Positions 13,796 through 25,289 of a stretch of 64,000 nucleotides of DNA are shown in pieces. Below the pieces are notes generated by a model. That model saw only the letters and a program-made list of their open reading frames with translations. It was not told the origin of the DNA and made no database searches. This DNA is from Acanthacorydalis orientalis (taxonomy: Eukaryota > Arthropoda > Insecta > Megaloptera > Corydalidae). Each line of letters opens with the position of its first letter. Positions within the stretch are counted from its first letter, which is position 1. The position numbers were made by a program, and so were the translations under genes. The DNA lies in the NCBI GenBank assembly GCA_034766995.1, contig CM068313.1, forward strand, positions 21,112,012 to 21,176,011, read 5' to 3'.

Positions 13796-13814
13796 ATAGA
13801 GACAAAGTCTCTAT
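13796..13814. other. Perfect 8-bp hairpin, AAA loop
   Basis: ATAGAGAC and GTCTCTAT are exact reverse complements separated by AAA. There is no T-run or gene next to it to suggest a function. Confidence 0.6.
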
Positions 13815-15129
13815 GAATATAATACGGCGAGCGTATAAAAAATATTTAGTTTTTTTACCGATCTAAATAATGCAAATATTTGGGTTGACTGACACCAGCG
13901 ACACTAATACATAAATACATATTATAAACGTACAACATTTGTATCGTATTCATTTATCAGTAAGTTGTGAATATTTAAACCTACACACGCAAACGCCTGT
14001 TTTAAAATTACACCAACATTTGTACAACTACACGAATAAACAATAGTTCATAAAAATTGAACAAAATGTTAACAAAAACCTGTGATCGCGTTACGGAACG
14101 ATAACGTAGACTATTTAATTATTACAGTTATTCATTATATTTAAAAATAAAATAATTATTAAATTCGAGTAGTTATAGGATCAATCTTTATATGAGATAC
14201 AGTGTATGAAATTAAAAAACAATATATAAAATAGTACGTGACGGTGAATTTTAAGTGATTCAAATTTTACATGTGTAATTATAACTATAAAAAAGTATTT
14301 AGTAGGTTAACGCTTATAATATAATATAGGTACAATTTTAAATATCCATAATCTAACACACGCACTATAATACACACGTGCTTCATTTTCATAACTGGCC
14401 TAAAACTATTTTATTTAGTTCAAGGTTGGATTTAGAAGTTAATCATTTTATAAGAATACTGTATTGGTTAATAAGGTGTATATAATTAAAAGTAAATAAT
14501 GATTATTATAAATTTCATTTTAATCAAATGAAAAAGTAATATTAAATATAATTAAATTATAAAATAACCATATTTTGTAAATTTCAAACCTTTCATCCCA
14601 CAGAAATCATATTCTAAAGAAGGCAGATATATTTTAAAAATATTTTAATATATACCTAATAAAAGTTTTTAAGTTTCCGCACAGTTTCGATAAAAGTATC
14701 CTTAGTGATAAAAAATAACTATCTAGATAGGATTCAGAAATTATTACAAATGATTAATAAAATAATTAAAAGGAACATTTTAATAAAAAAAATTGAATAA
14801 ATTACTGTAATATATTTATTTGTATAAGATGTTAAATATCTGTTAAATTCTATTAACAAAAGACTTTACTAAGGGAAAAATATTTTTAAAAATAAAAACT
14901 TATTAAGAATATAATAAAATAGCTTTAAATTTTTTTAAATTACCAAGACAAACTTGTTCAGATATCTTTATATTTATGGCAATAAAATAATATCACTTCT
15001 TTTACTACTGATTTCAATTACTAAACATTAATAAAGACATATTTTCATGATTTTTCTAAATCAGATTTTATTTTATGAAACATATTTGTGTCTATTTTAC
15101 TATATGTATATTTTATATGTTTAAAATAA

Positions 15130-15160
<31 letters not shown>

Positions 15161-16020
15161 TTAATTATAGATTAAAATATAACAAACAATTATATATTTC
15201 CAATTAACAGAAATCAACATCTTTATTAGGTAAGATCAAAATAAGAACTCATTTTTAAACCAAAAAAATATCGAAATTTTAAAAGTGTTTGCTATTAATA
15301 TTTCTTAAAAATAGTAACCGAAAAGTATCTGTTATTTCCTTCAAATCATATTTTTTTAATAATTTTGCAGTTGTTAATGTAAAAATTTAGATATACTTTT
15401 TTTACCTTATAAAATTATTAACTCTCTTACTATATTGAATAATTATCAGAAAAATATTGTAATCACAAAAATTATGAATTTTTAAACACATTTTCAATTT
15501 ATACTCCAAATATTTAATTATTCACAATATTCTTGTTTACTTTTTTTTAATTTAATTGTAAGTTAATAAATTTTTTAGTTACTTAAATCAAATCCATTAA
15601 ATGAGACACTATCAAATGAGTTCAGAATTCAGAACATGTTATATCTATATATTAAATAATTTTTTTATACTTTGTAAAGAAAATATTCATTAAGTTTTAA
15701 TATGCTTTAATAATTCAGTCGAAAATCATTTTTTATTGATTCTTTCAATTATGAGTAAATAATTGAACACCAGAAACGTTGATAATTGATTGAAATGTAT
15801 AATTTAGCTTTTAATGACTATAAAATATATTTCTGTATATAAATTTTTTATTTATTAATTATTTATTGAATATGATAACCAGAACAATGGTCAACATAAT
15901 TACAACAAAACAAGTTAAATTTTAATAATAATAAATATTTGGGATCTTAATATCAAAAAAAAACCATATTTTTTATAATTTATTTAAATTGCTTTATGTG
16001 AATAACAATGAACCATGCAA

Positions 16021-16023
<3 letters not shown>

Positions 16024-16067
<44 letters not shown>
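16024..16067. repeat. (TA)n tract, about 43 nt
   Basis: This is a pure TA run ending in CACATA. Confidence 0.95.
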
Positions 16068-16073
<6 letters not shown>

Positions 16074-17489
16074 AAATGTGTAAAAATGAAATGATGCCAA
16101 TGAAAATTCCAAAATAATTTTCTTTTATTTGTTAGAAATTATTATTTAAAAATGAGCAATTCAACAATTTTTTAAAGTAAATATGAAATTATTGAATATA
16201 TATATATATATATTTAATGCACTTAATTATTAACCATATAAAGAATTAAATATGAAATGTGAATGATGCAATAACTAAAGTATACGTCATTACCATATTT
16301 GCATTCATAAACGAAACGTTCATGAAACTCATAAGTATTTTATACATTTGAAACTCTTAACTTCATAGATGAGCTCTTCACTATTTGCGTTATCACGATT
16401 ACTTGTAAGTTTACATGTTATTCATATAAACTTTGAAGTAAGTACCCATTTATACGCATTATAATTCAATGACAGAACAACAAATGGGCCTATTTGTGGT
16501 TAAGTGTCTATTTAGTATTCTAATGCAAGTATAGTGTTAAGGATCATTAACGAATGATACAATATATATATATATATATATATATGTCTACAAAATGGAA
16601 TAACATCAAAGATAAACATTCATTAATGTGCGATATGAAAACAGGATAAGATTTCAATACATCTGGTAATATCAAACAATGGTTCATGAAATTCTTTCCA
16701 TTTATAAAATAAATACAGATATTATATCTTCTGTATCTTTATCTTATGAATATCAAATAAGGACATTTATTTTTTATTAAGAATATTAATAATAGATAAG
16801 TAAAATAGTATAAAAAATTACAAGACTTTTCTGGTTCAAAAATAGGAAGATAAAAGAAAAAATATCGAAAAAATATTCAAATAATACCAATAAAAATTTA
16901 GGGAGATGTTTATTATTTTTACAAAGTGTTTATTGAATTAAAAGTACAAAAATTTCGGAAATATTTCAAAATAGTAAAATTTTAATTTTATGCTAAATTA
17001 AAATTTAGAATGTAACTTTATATTTGAACAAATCACTAATATCCTACTTAATTCAAAATAAAGGACTACTGTTAAAAACTACCGTGAGTTGATATGATGT
17101 TGGAAAATATGGAGAGACAAACATGTTTCTAGAATTGGATCGTACTAAAAGAGACCTATCGATTTTTATTTATGTTTTTTTCGCACGTTTGAGAAAAACG
17201 TGATATGAAAATATATTTTGGCTAATACTTGACTTGGATATAGGATGATATCCTGACTTCATTAGATAAAATGTGTCATATCCGATAAAGCACAAAATTA
17301 TAAACGGCTCGTGTGTAGCAGACAGATACAGTAGTATGGACTATTGATAAATTATTTTTAAAATTTAACAAATTGGAAAACCTACGACACTACTTACAAC
17401 AGATATTTCTGAATATATTGATTATAAACTACATTTACATTCTCAAAAGTGTAGCTCTTTTAATACTATTGTATATCTTTATATGTTAT

Positions 17490-17490
17490 A

Positions 17491-17538
<48 letters not shown>
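17490..17538. repeat. (TA)n tract, about 47 nt
   Basis: A pure TA run is followed by TTGTATATATAA, a decayed continuation. Confidence 0.95.
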
Positions 17539-17540
<2 letters not shown>

Positions 17541-18303
17541 ATATATAATTAATTCTTTTTAAATAAACATCATATTTTGATATTTTATATTTTCTCATAG
17601 TGTACTTGATTTTTCTATATAAAAAAATATCAAATTTAAAAAATACAGATTATTTATGTATGTAAATTCGTGTATATGTTATTCTTGCAATTTAAGTTAT
17701 ATTCAGAGGAAAAGAATAATAACTAATCTATATATAAGAGTGTATTTCATATCATTATAAAATTCATTTATTGCTAATCGATATAATTTAGTCGAATTAA
17801 TAATTCTTAGGTCACTGAACTTATATTTTCTATTATCCTAAATGTTAAAAAAATATTTCAATGGTTAATCATTCTAATTATATTCAAATAACGTTATTAA
17901 ATCGTCTATAAGATATTTCATATTGGTTGAAGTTAGGCTTTTTTTCACTTATAAATTATAAAAATGTAAATTGGTCATTTACTTTTTTCGTGAATTATTT
18001 TATAAATAATGAAGTGGATCTGATTAGAAAACTTGCTTAATAAAAAACATTTTCTTTTTAAATTCATTTATAGAATTCAATATAAAATTTATAATACAAT
18101 ACTTCCTTTTTTTCTATATTTTTTTAAAAAATCGAACCTTTCTAATAGCACACATTCCTAGCATATATTCTCTTTTTACACTTTTTATCTTTCTTTATTG
18201 TAGTCTTACCTTTTAAAGAAAGATTTAATAGAATAACAGAAGTAATAGTTTGTTATTTAAATTGTCAATAATCTATTAATAAATCTCAAAAGTATTTTTT
18301 TCC

Positions 18304-18305
<2 letters not shown>

Positions 18306-18351
<46 letters not shown>
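18306..18351. repeat. (TA)n tract, about 45 nt
   Basis: This pure TA run ends in CACACGAG. Confidence 0.95.
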
Positions 18352-18355
<4 letters not shown>

Positions 18356-18424
18356 GAGAAATGTAATTGATGTTTATTAATAAAAAAATAATATTTCACA
18401 TAAATCCACAGAACAAAACCTGCA

Positions 18425-18720
18425 GTAATGCACACGAACCAGTATGAATGGTCATAGATTTTTTTTCATTTTTCTCAAAGCTGTGGTGAAATGTAACGCA
18501 AACATTTATGACATGTTTTAGAAAGTTCACGGATGCGACATACGTACCTTGACAAAAACATCATTCATCATCGTTCACTGGGTTTGTGCGCGGTTTACGA
18601 CTATGGCTGTTGAAGCCTTCGTCAAATACTGCGTACTCTGTTGATTTAAGGTCTCCGTATTGTTAAATTACTCGTCGATTTTTGGTTTTGATTTTTAGGG
18701 TGAGAATCGTGTAATATTTT
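18425..18720. other. GC-enriched islet with a splice-donor-like site on the minus strand
   Basis: Ordinary-complexity sequence stands out from the desert. On the minus strand a reading frame opening with two consecutive ATG codons (18571 down) gives MMNDVFVK and ends at 18548 in AAG followed by GTACGT, a near-consensus donor. The frame upstream of the ATG pair is closed by TGA, so the exon would start there. Eight codons and one donor are too little to call a gene; a conserved non-coding element is equally likely. Confidence 0.2.
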
Positions 18721-18729
18721 AGAAACTTT

Positions 18730-19303
18730 ATTTAATACCAAACATGAATCACAGTGATTAAATTGTGTTAAATATTTCTTATTGTAATCACATGAAAAAT
18801 TAAATAATTATTATCCGCAATTAACATTAAATAAAAAATAATAAATGATAAGAGTGTATATCACTGAAAAGTTAAATAATATATTGCTACAAAATTTCTA
18901 TATTTTTCTTTACAACAAATGATTATCTTATACATTCAAAATTATATCAAATGTACTTTTATTCAGTTCTTTTATGAACATATTCTCAATAATTTGAAAT
19001 TCTTCGAAGATTTCAATTGATAGATATAGTTTGCATAACTTCACATAAATACAAGAGAAGCTCTCTAATTTATTTAAGCTAAAGGTTCAGAATCCACATC
19101 AATTGTCAATGAAAAACTTTATGCAACGAGAATTTCACTACATACTCATAGAGAAGTAAGGAACTACACCACTTTACTAGTAATTCAAAACTAAAGATCG
19201 ATTACAGAAAGAAAAAGTTTCATACCAACATTTTAAATTTGAAAGTACATAAATGCAACTTCGCTCTTATTACACCGGAACTTGAAATACATAGTTTAAT
19301 AAA

Positions 19304-19347
<44 letters not shown>

Positions 19348-20400
19348 TGTATAAATATATATATATATATAACCATTAAATATGTAACTGAATTTCAGGC
19401 TTATTATTTATTTAATTTATTTAATTTTTTTAATTTAAGAAAACGTAAAAAATGTATGAAGAAAAATTAAAAAAACCTTGTATCATATTTTAATAACGTA
19501 TAACAATACTTAAAAAATATTAGAGAAGTAAACTTTTCACAAAAAAGTAAAAAGAATGTGTTAACATGAAAAATTTCGAAAAATAAATATTATTTTTTAA
19601 GTGAAAATTATTTTAAGAAACTATAATTAAAAGTATACTTCAGATGAAACAAGTAAATTAATATACAATCATGTTTGAGATTTGTGCAAAGATAATTAAA
19701 TTATGAAACGTTAATTAAAATTATTAATTAATATATTTAAACAATTCATTATCATTAAAATCCTGGTGTTTATTATAAACATTTACTGTTCTACTTTCTT
19801 TTCTAATAAATATAATATTTACAACGAAAATAATAAGACATATATAATATATACATTATATATATATTTATTATTATATATATACACAATATATATATAT
19901 ATAATAATGAATAAGTTTAATTTTCAGACCTTTATTTAGACTGCTAATATTTATCTATTTAATTAATTTAAAGTTTTAACTTTCTTAGTGCTCCAGTTTC
20001 TTATATTATTTTCACAAATAATTAATTAAAAATTAAATCAAAATTCAATTCAACGTAGCAAAACTTCCTATTTATTTATTTATTATTGCATTCACATTCC
20101 ATAAACAATTAAACAAATTCTGTAAAAAAAAATAATTATTATAAAGCAGTTTAAACAACGATATATCAAGAAAAAATTCTACTATGACTATAATTATTTT
20201 AAACAATGTAATATTAGCAATTGAAGTATTTTTTATAATTAAAAAAGGTTGTTAATTTAATATTTAATGAAATTCTGTACATACAAAACCAGTAAAATAG
20301 AAAGAATATGAATTAAATGCATAATAAATATTTAATTGTGCTGCATATTTTTCACGGAGGAATATATTTGTAGTAAAATTTACAAAGAAATGTTTTTTTT
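18730..20400. other. AT-rich sequence, no gene seen
   Basis: It contains (TA)n tracts at 19306-19372 and short broken TA runs around 19840-19905. No open frame, duplication or islet was recognised. Confidence 0.75.
19306..19372. repeat. Interrupted (TA)n tract
   Basis: Two TA runs are separated by TGCATGTATAAA. Confidence 0.94.
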
Positions 20401-20409
20401 CGTCATTTA

Positions 20410-20600
20410 ATTTTATTTACCCTACACCATAAAATGTGTCATAAACATCTTCTCCATGATGTGTGTTGTATCACATGTCAAGTGTAGCATATACGCAACT
20501 TTATACCTCGCTTACCTAAATAATCAACATATGTACAACATCACCCCTAAAACCCTACTCAGTGAACTTGAATATTACTCAACAGCAATTTCATGCAATA
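20410..20600. other. Weak GC-enriched islet
   Basis: This patch has C-rich words (ACCCTACA, CACCCCTAAAACCCTACTCAG) and a few CG sites between desert flanks. There is no open frame. It could be a small conserved element or an old repeat. Confidence 0.15.
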
Positions 20601-20840
20601 TTTATCCAAATTTTTGAAAACTCGTACGAAAAAAACTTAAAGATTACTGTAATTAAGGGAATCACTTATTATCATATGCTTTTATTATTAATTTATTCTA
20701 TCTTCTAAACCTACTTTTTTTCTAAAACAGATTTGTTTTTCTAAAATGAATATTTTTTTTATTTCGATAACAGTCCAACAAATATAATTATAAATATGTA
20801 GTACTCCCTAAGAAAAAGTATTCATTTGAAGATATATATA

Positions 20841-21114
20841 GATCCTTAATATATTCGAAGCGCTCTAAAACCAACCAACCAATCCCAAAACCAACCAACC
20901 TTAATATCTTAATATAATGTTTTCAATTTATTTTACAAATTTAAATAAAAATAAAAAAACTAATTTACTATACTATAAAAGTATGAGAAACTGAAAGAAA
21001 CATTTTTGGTTTTGATGTTATCTATCTTTAATACGAAATAATAATTTATCTATTTATCCAGTTTTTTGTAAAAAAAAAACATGGTTTTCTTTATTTTTAA
21101 TATAACATATTTCA
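20841..21114. repeat. Local duplication 2, unit A
   Basis: About 275 nt are repeated as 21164-21436 in the same orientation. Shared landmarks are TTAATATATTCGAAGCGCTC near the start, CCAACCAACC, a long AAATTTAAATAAAAATAAAA block, TACTATACTATAAAAG and TTATCTATCTT. Unit A carries an extra ACCAACCAACCAATCCC mini-duplication that unit B lacks. Sequence identity is high by eye, so this duplication is younger than duplication 1. Confidence 0.9.
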
Positions 21115-21157
<43 letters not shown>

Positions 21158-21163
21158 TAGATA
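21115..21163. repeat. (TA)n tract joining duplication-2 units
   Basis: About 40 nt of TA are followed by GATAGATAGA. It lies exactly between the two 275-nt units. Confidence 0.95.
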
Positions 21164-21436
21164 GATTCTTAATATATTCGAAGCGCTCTAAAATCCCAAA
21201 ACCAACCAACCTTAATATCTTAATACAATGTTGTCAATTTATTTTACAAATTTAAATAAAAATAAAAAAACTAATTTACTATACTATAAAAGAATAACAA
21301 AATGAAAGAAATATTTTCGAAAATTATTTTTTGCTTTTGAAGTTATCTATCTTAAATACGAAACAATAATTTATCTATTTATCATTTTTTTTGTAAAAAA
21401 ACATTGTTTTCTTTATTTTTAATAAAACATATTTCA
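21164..21436. repeat. Local duplication 2, unit B
   Basis: This is the direct copy of 20841-21114, again ending in ACATATTTCA(A/G) followed by a (TA)n tract (21437-21464). The unit plus its tract forms a period of about 322 bp. No coding frame is present. Confidence 0.9.

Positions 21437-21464
<28 letters not shown>
21437..21464. repeat. (TA)n tract after duplication-2 unit B
   Basis: This shorter TA run sits at the position equivalent to the tract that follows unit A. Confidence 0.93.
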
Positions 21465-21467
<3 letters not shown>

Positions 21468-21714
21468 TTTTCTTATCTTCAATTAAATTAAAATTCTTTT
21501 TATATATTTAACTTCATTTTTCATTAAAATAAAAATCAATTTCAGTTCATGTTATTGTTTTTTTAATATATTTTACATTGTTTTCATGTTTTTACCGAAT
21601 TCAATTCGTATTTTTGATTATGAGATCAATTTTTTGTCATTATTCTCTCTCGCACATACTCTTGGATATATATATATATATATATATATGAGAAACAAAA
21701 AGAGAATAGTGCAA

Positions 21715-21970
21715 AATGGTGACTCACGTTAATGTTTTTCACTACAGCAAATAATCAAATATCTGACCCGTTATGGTTAGGCAGACATTAACGCTGTGAC
21801 GAATAACCTCACGCAAACGTGTGAATGTCTCTTTTGTTGTTGCCATACAAGCTTTGTGATATTGTCTTTTAGCTCTATGAAGGTACGTGGGATCTTACTG
21901 TACACTACTCTAAGTGTAAGCTACCGAGAAAAAAATCAATGTGTGTTATATATGAAACTCTATTTCAGCA
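21715..21970. other. GC-enriched islet with acceptor- and donor-like sites
   Basis: Moderately complex sequence follows a short TA tract (21666-21690). On the plus strand a TTGTCTTTTAG acceptor-like site ends at 21872 and an AAG/GTACGT donor-like site has its junction after 21882. A 61-codon frame crossing it (21796-21978) starts at GTG and is Cys-rich in the middle. I do not recognise it. The two sites are only about 10 nt apart, so they cannot define a normal exon together. Confidence 0.18.
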
Positions 21971-22284
21971 GTTTCTGAACTTTCCTTGTACTATTATACG
22001 ATATAATCTCTAAAAAAAAAACTACGTTTGATATAATACTACTTTTGTAATATAGTGTGTTACTGATTAAACTTAATTTGAACATTTTTTTGTGCAGAAA
22101 TTTCAGAAATAAAAAACCTTTTTTAGTTTAGAATCAAAAACAAATTTGAAAATCTTTAGCAGCTTCTTTAAATAAATTATGATTTTTTCATATTCTTTTT
22201 TTGTAACAAAATCATTTCTTTATTTTCACTTTATAGATTCCGAAAATAGAATTTGAAAATAATTTATTAAAACATTTTTTATTT

Positions 22285-22828
22285 TTAGGTTGATAAGAAA
22301 ATAATTTCCGTATTCGTTTTCTAAATTCTAACTTTAATTTTTTAAATGAAAGTATTCATTTTAATATCATTTTAAAATGCATTTTTCGATCTTTATTTTG
22401 ATAAAATTGAATTTAGTTTTATTATCAATTTTGCTTCAAATTGAGCTATTGAATCATAAATGAAAAAGAAGCAAATAACAGCAAATTTTTGTAGGAATTC
22501 AAAACGGGTGATAAAGCAGCAGAAACTGCTCGTAAAGTAAACAATGCTTTTGGTGTGGGTACTATTAAAGAACGTACAGTGCAACGGTAGACTTAAAAAT
22601 TTCGTGCTGGGGTGAAAGCCTTGAAGATGAAGAAGGTCGTGGGCGTTTTTCTTCAGTTCATAACGACCAACTGAAGGCATTAGTGGAATCAGAAGCACAC
22701 ACAACAATTCGAAAGTTTGTACAACAGTTAGGTATTAGTCATCCAACAGTTCTGGGCTATTTAAAGCCACTTAATTAAAAAAAGTAAACAAGTTTGAAGG
22801 TCATAAACGGCAATTATTTTTTACAAAC

Positions 22829-22832
<4 letters not shown>
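22285..22832 (+). mobile_element. Internally deleted mariner, Hsmar1/cecropia type, copy 1
   Basis: A 548-nt element has mariner-type terminal inverted repeats. The left end begins TTAGGTTGATAAG and the right end, read in reverse, begins TTAGGTTTGTAAA; both continue into an AAAATAATT(T/G)CCGT block. The outer TTAGGTTG and the TAATTGCGG-like core are those of Hsmar1-group mariners. The right end is followed by TA, the expected target, and then by a (TA)n array at 22833; the left-side TA appears mutated. Between the ends lies only the N-terminal part of a transposase, then an abrupt jump to the right terminal repeat, so the catalytic DDD region is absent. It is a non-autonomous derivative. Confidence 0.9.
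22460..22778 (+). pseudogene. Mariner transposase N-terminal fragment, decayed
   Basis: The ATG at 22460 opens KKKQI, after which the family frame continues at 22495 as EFKTGDKAAETARKVN, followed by FGVGTIKERTVQR, and then, after further damage, ESLEDEEGRG, VHNDQLKALVESEA, TTIRKFVQQLGISHPTV and LGYLKPLN before TAA. This is the paired-like double helix-turn-helix that binds the terminal repeats. The usual Trp after QR is a TAG stop, and there are frameshifts near codon 12 and near the RAGDESLED block. The catalytic domain is not present. No functional protein is expected. Confidence 0.9.

Positions 22833-22875
<43 letters not shown>
22833..22875. repeat. (TA)n tract abutting mariner copy 1
   Basis: About 42 nt of TA start immediately after the right terminal repeat. 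Mariners insert at TA, so the array either was the target or grew from the target duplication. Confidence 0.95.
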
Positions 22876-22876
<1 letters not shown>

Positions 22877-22879
22877 TAT

Positions 22880-23173
22880 ACACGCCAAAGAATGATATTT
22901 ATAAATTTATTTATATTCGATAATAAACTTACATAAATTATTAAAAATATATATTTCAATACTCTCTTTTAAAATAAAAATATATATAATTATATTGAGT
23001 GAGATCCAATATTATACCTTGAATGCTCATAAATGATTAGTAGCTAAAACTTTAATAAGCATTTTCTCCTACTATTAAAATTATTTAAATTATTCGTTGT
23101 TCGTGCTAACATAATCTTAATTTCATCAGTTTTATTTTCTGGGCTAATTTCTTTTTTATGTATACCTATGTTT

Positions 23174-23209
<36 letters not shown>

Positions 23210-23385
23210 GTTATATACATACACATATATATATTTATTGTGTTATATACTTACATATATATATATATATATAATACACAAGAAAACACTTTAAATGCTG
23301 ATGTGTCGATAATTAAATAAAAATGGCACATTGTGAATAAATAGACAGTTTATAAAATATCTCATTAAAATTATATACATTCTGG
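22880..23385. other. AT-rich sequence with two (TA)n tracts
   Basis: TA runs at 23178-23206 and 23255-23272 are each preceded or followed by a TTGTGTTATATAC(A/T)(T/A)ACA motif, suggesting a small tandem copy of that motif. No gene was seen; the 60-codon minus frame 23044-23226 runs through the TA tract. Confidence 0.7.
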
Positions 23386-23389
23386 CCAG

Positions 23390-23680
23390 AAATTAAACAC
23401 GTAACCGTTCCACGTTCCTTGGGTATTCAACCAGCGAAATTTCTGGAGCGAAATGGATATGAACAACACGGGACAACGAGGCGTGGTTACCACCCACACA
23501 TAACTCCCTGTTTCTTTTTAGCCTCCGTACCTACCTACATACGTATTCGGTGGACGTGTATGTTTGTGTCCATCATCACAAAAGCTTTGAGAAAAATGTG
23601 TACGAAACGTTTTTGTCGGTCAAAAAAAAACAACACCGTACACAGACGTATTCTCACACAGACAGAAATCTACTGAGGAT
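23390..23680. other. GC-enriched islet, unknown function
   Basis: It stands out by CG- and GG-containing words such as GGCGTGGTTACCACCC. A frame from 23419 to 23676 (85 codons, plus) is open, with Arg/Thr/Tyr-rich composition and no domain that I recognise. Its N-terminal start is an ATG in GGGTATTC-less context and there is no clear promoter or splice evidence, so I treat the islet as a candidate conserved element rather than a gene. Confidence 0.2.
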
Positions 23681-23689
23681 GATTACAAA

Positions 23690-24494
23690 ATATTTCTCGT
23701 CCTTGTTTTGCTTATTATAAAATTTAAATATCATTAAAATCATAAATGTTGAAATTTATGTTTGTTTTCTTAAATGTTTGTTTTTTTGCTCATGATATTT
23801 ATTTTATTTTAATTAATATTTCTAAAAGAAATTTCCTCGGATATGATATAACTGTAGCATGTTCATAAATAATTACATATGTTTTTTAAATTATTCATTC
23901 AATTTCTACAGGTAAATATAAATACGTCTGTAATAAATTAAAAAACTTATTGATCTGAAAATTATTTTCCTGTATCATTCATTACAAATATTGTTTAAAA
24001 TATTTTATTACGTTTAATTCCGTTGTAATATATTATAACAGACATTTTTATTTGAGTTATAAACATCATTGTTAAAAATATAAATTCATGGAAACTTTTA
24101 GACCATTTAGTTTTTAATGAATATTACATATTTTATAAATTTTAAGTCATATTTAAATATACTATTTAGCAGCCAGATACACAAGTCGTTCAACTGTAAT
24201 CGTCTAAAATTCATTTATTTGTTCTTATTTTAAAGAAATAAAATTCCATCTTTTATTGTAGTTTCGTATCTTTCTAGATGATGTATTTCTATACTATAAT
24301 TTATTTTTAGTTAAAATAACGATCAATCTTCAACATCGCATTACCGATAACAAGAGAGAATTTCTTATCCCAGAAGACTAAACTACTCTATACAACACAA
24401 ATAAAGTCAGTAAACTTAACTTTTGCTTATTATTTCTAAGTTTTGTAGTGAAATTTCTAAATCATTATTTTCTAATAATAATATTATATTTGAC

Positions 24495-24537
<43 letters not shown>

Positions 24538-25070
24538 CCTATCCATCAATTTTTTAACAATTCTAACTTGACTACATTTATAATTAAATAGAAAAGTTTA
24601 ATAATATTTGCAAATACGTATTTTTTTATTAATATTTTATAAATTTTTCATACTTTTATCATATAAACAAAGTCCAATATTTGTTTTTTTTATAAAATGG
24701 AATTTAATATTTTTTCATAAATAAATCAATGTTATTTGAAATATTTTAGCATTATATAACAAATAATTCAACGTCTCAAAAAAAATAGGGTTTTTACATG
24801 GAAACCTATTTTGAATTAAGTTTTGAATATTTCAGGAATATTATTTATTCAAAGTACGTCAATCTGTATAAATATCATTTTTATAATAATTAAAAACATA
24901 TTAAAACCCTGCCTTTAAATATGTTTATCGGTTAAGGGGACAAAAAATTAAATATTTGCAAATTCGTCAAAATAATGGTTCATCGAAACTACTGCAAAGT
25001 ACTCTATCAAGAAAATAAACCATTAAAATACCTATACTTTGCTTTAAAAGCAAAACATTTTCAATAAACG
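23690..25070. other. AT-rich desert, no gene seen
   Basis: The only notable element is a (TA)n tract at 24499-24536. The rest is low-complexity AT-rich sequence. Confidence 0.78.
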
Positions 25071-25079
25071 AAACTACAG

Positions 25080-25280
25080 TAATGAAACATTTTTCAACAT
25101 TCTCGTTGTTTAATCCTAGACTTCACACTTATAACAGAAACATCCCCCTACTTGTAACAGTGAAACGTTTTACTTTCGTTGCTAGAGTTTGAAATAGAAT
25201 CTCAACCCAAAGAAACCACAGTATGTGATAATCCCCTTTGTATACTTGAATCATCTCATCTCCTTGATTAAGCAATTTGA
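25080..25280. other. Moderately GC-enriched islet, candidate regulatory DNA
   Basis: AAACCACAG at 25213-25221 fits a Runt/Runx site, and TAATCC at 25229-25234 fits an Otx/Bicoid-type homeodomain site, within otherwise complex sequence. Both motifs are short and expected by chance at some rate, so this is a weak call. Confidence 0.2.
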
Positions 25281-25289
25281 ATCCTTATA

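Larger units (their letters stand above)
10880..18420. other. AT-rich desert, no gene seen
   Basis: This is the longest stretch with no islet-like sequence. (TA)n tracts lie near 10934-10953, 12340-12352, 12646-12690, 13233-13289, 15131-15159, 16024-16067, 16196-16214, 16562-16585, 17490-17538 and 18306-18351. Small hairpins are at 13796-13814 and 17184-17202. Patches at 13790-14110 and 17080-17340 are slightly richer in CG-containing words but carry no open frame or recognisable element. Confidence 0.75.

Noticed and set aside
19084..19096. GGTTCAGAATCC resembling a tRNA B box
   Set aside because: The invariant A after the purine is missing, and no A box or acceptor-stem pairing was found upstream and downstream.
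22393..22707. 104-codon minus-strand frame
   Set aside because: It is antisense to the mariner transposase fragment, which explains the sequence.
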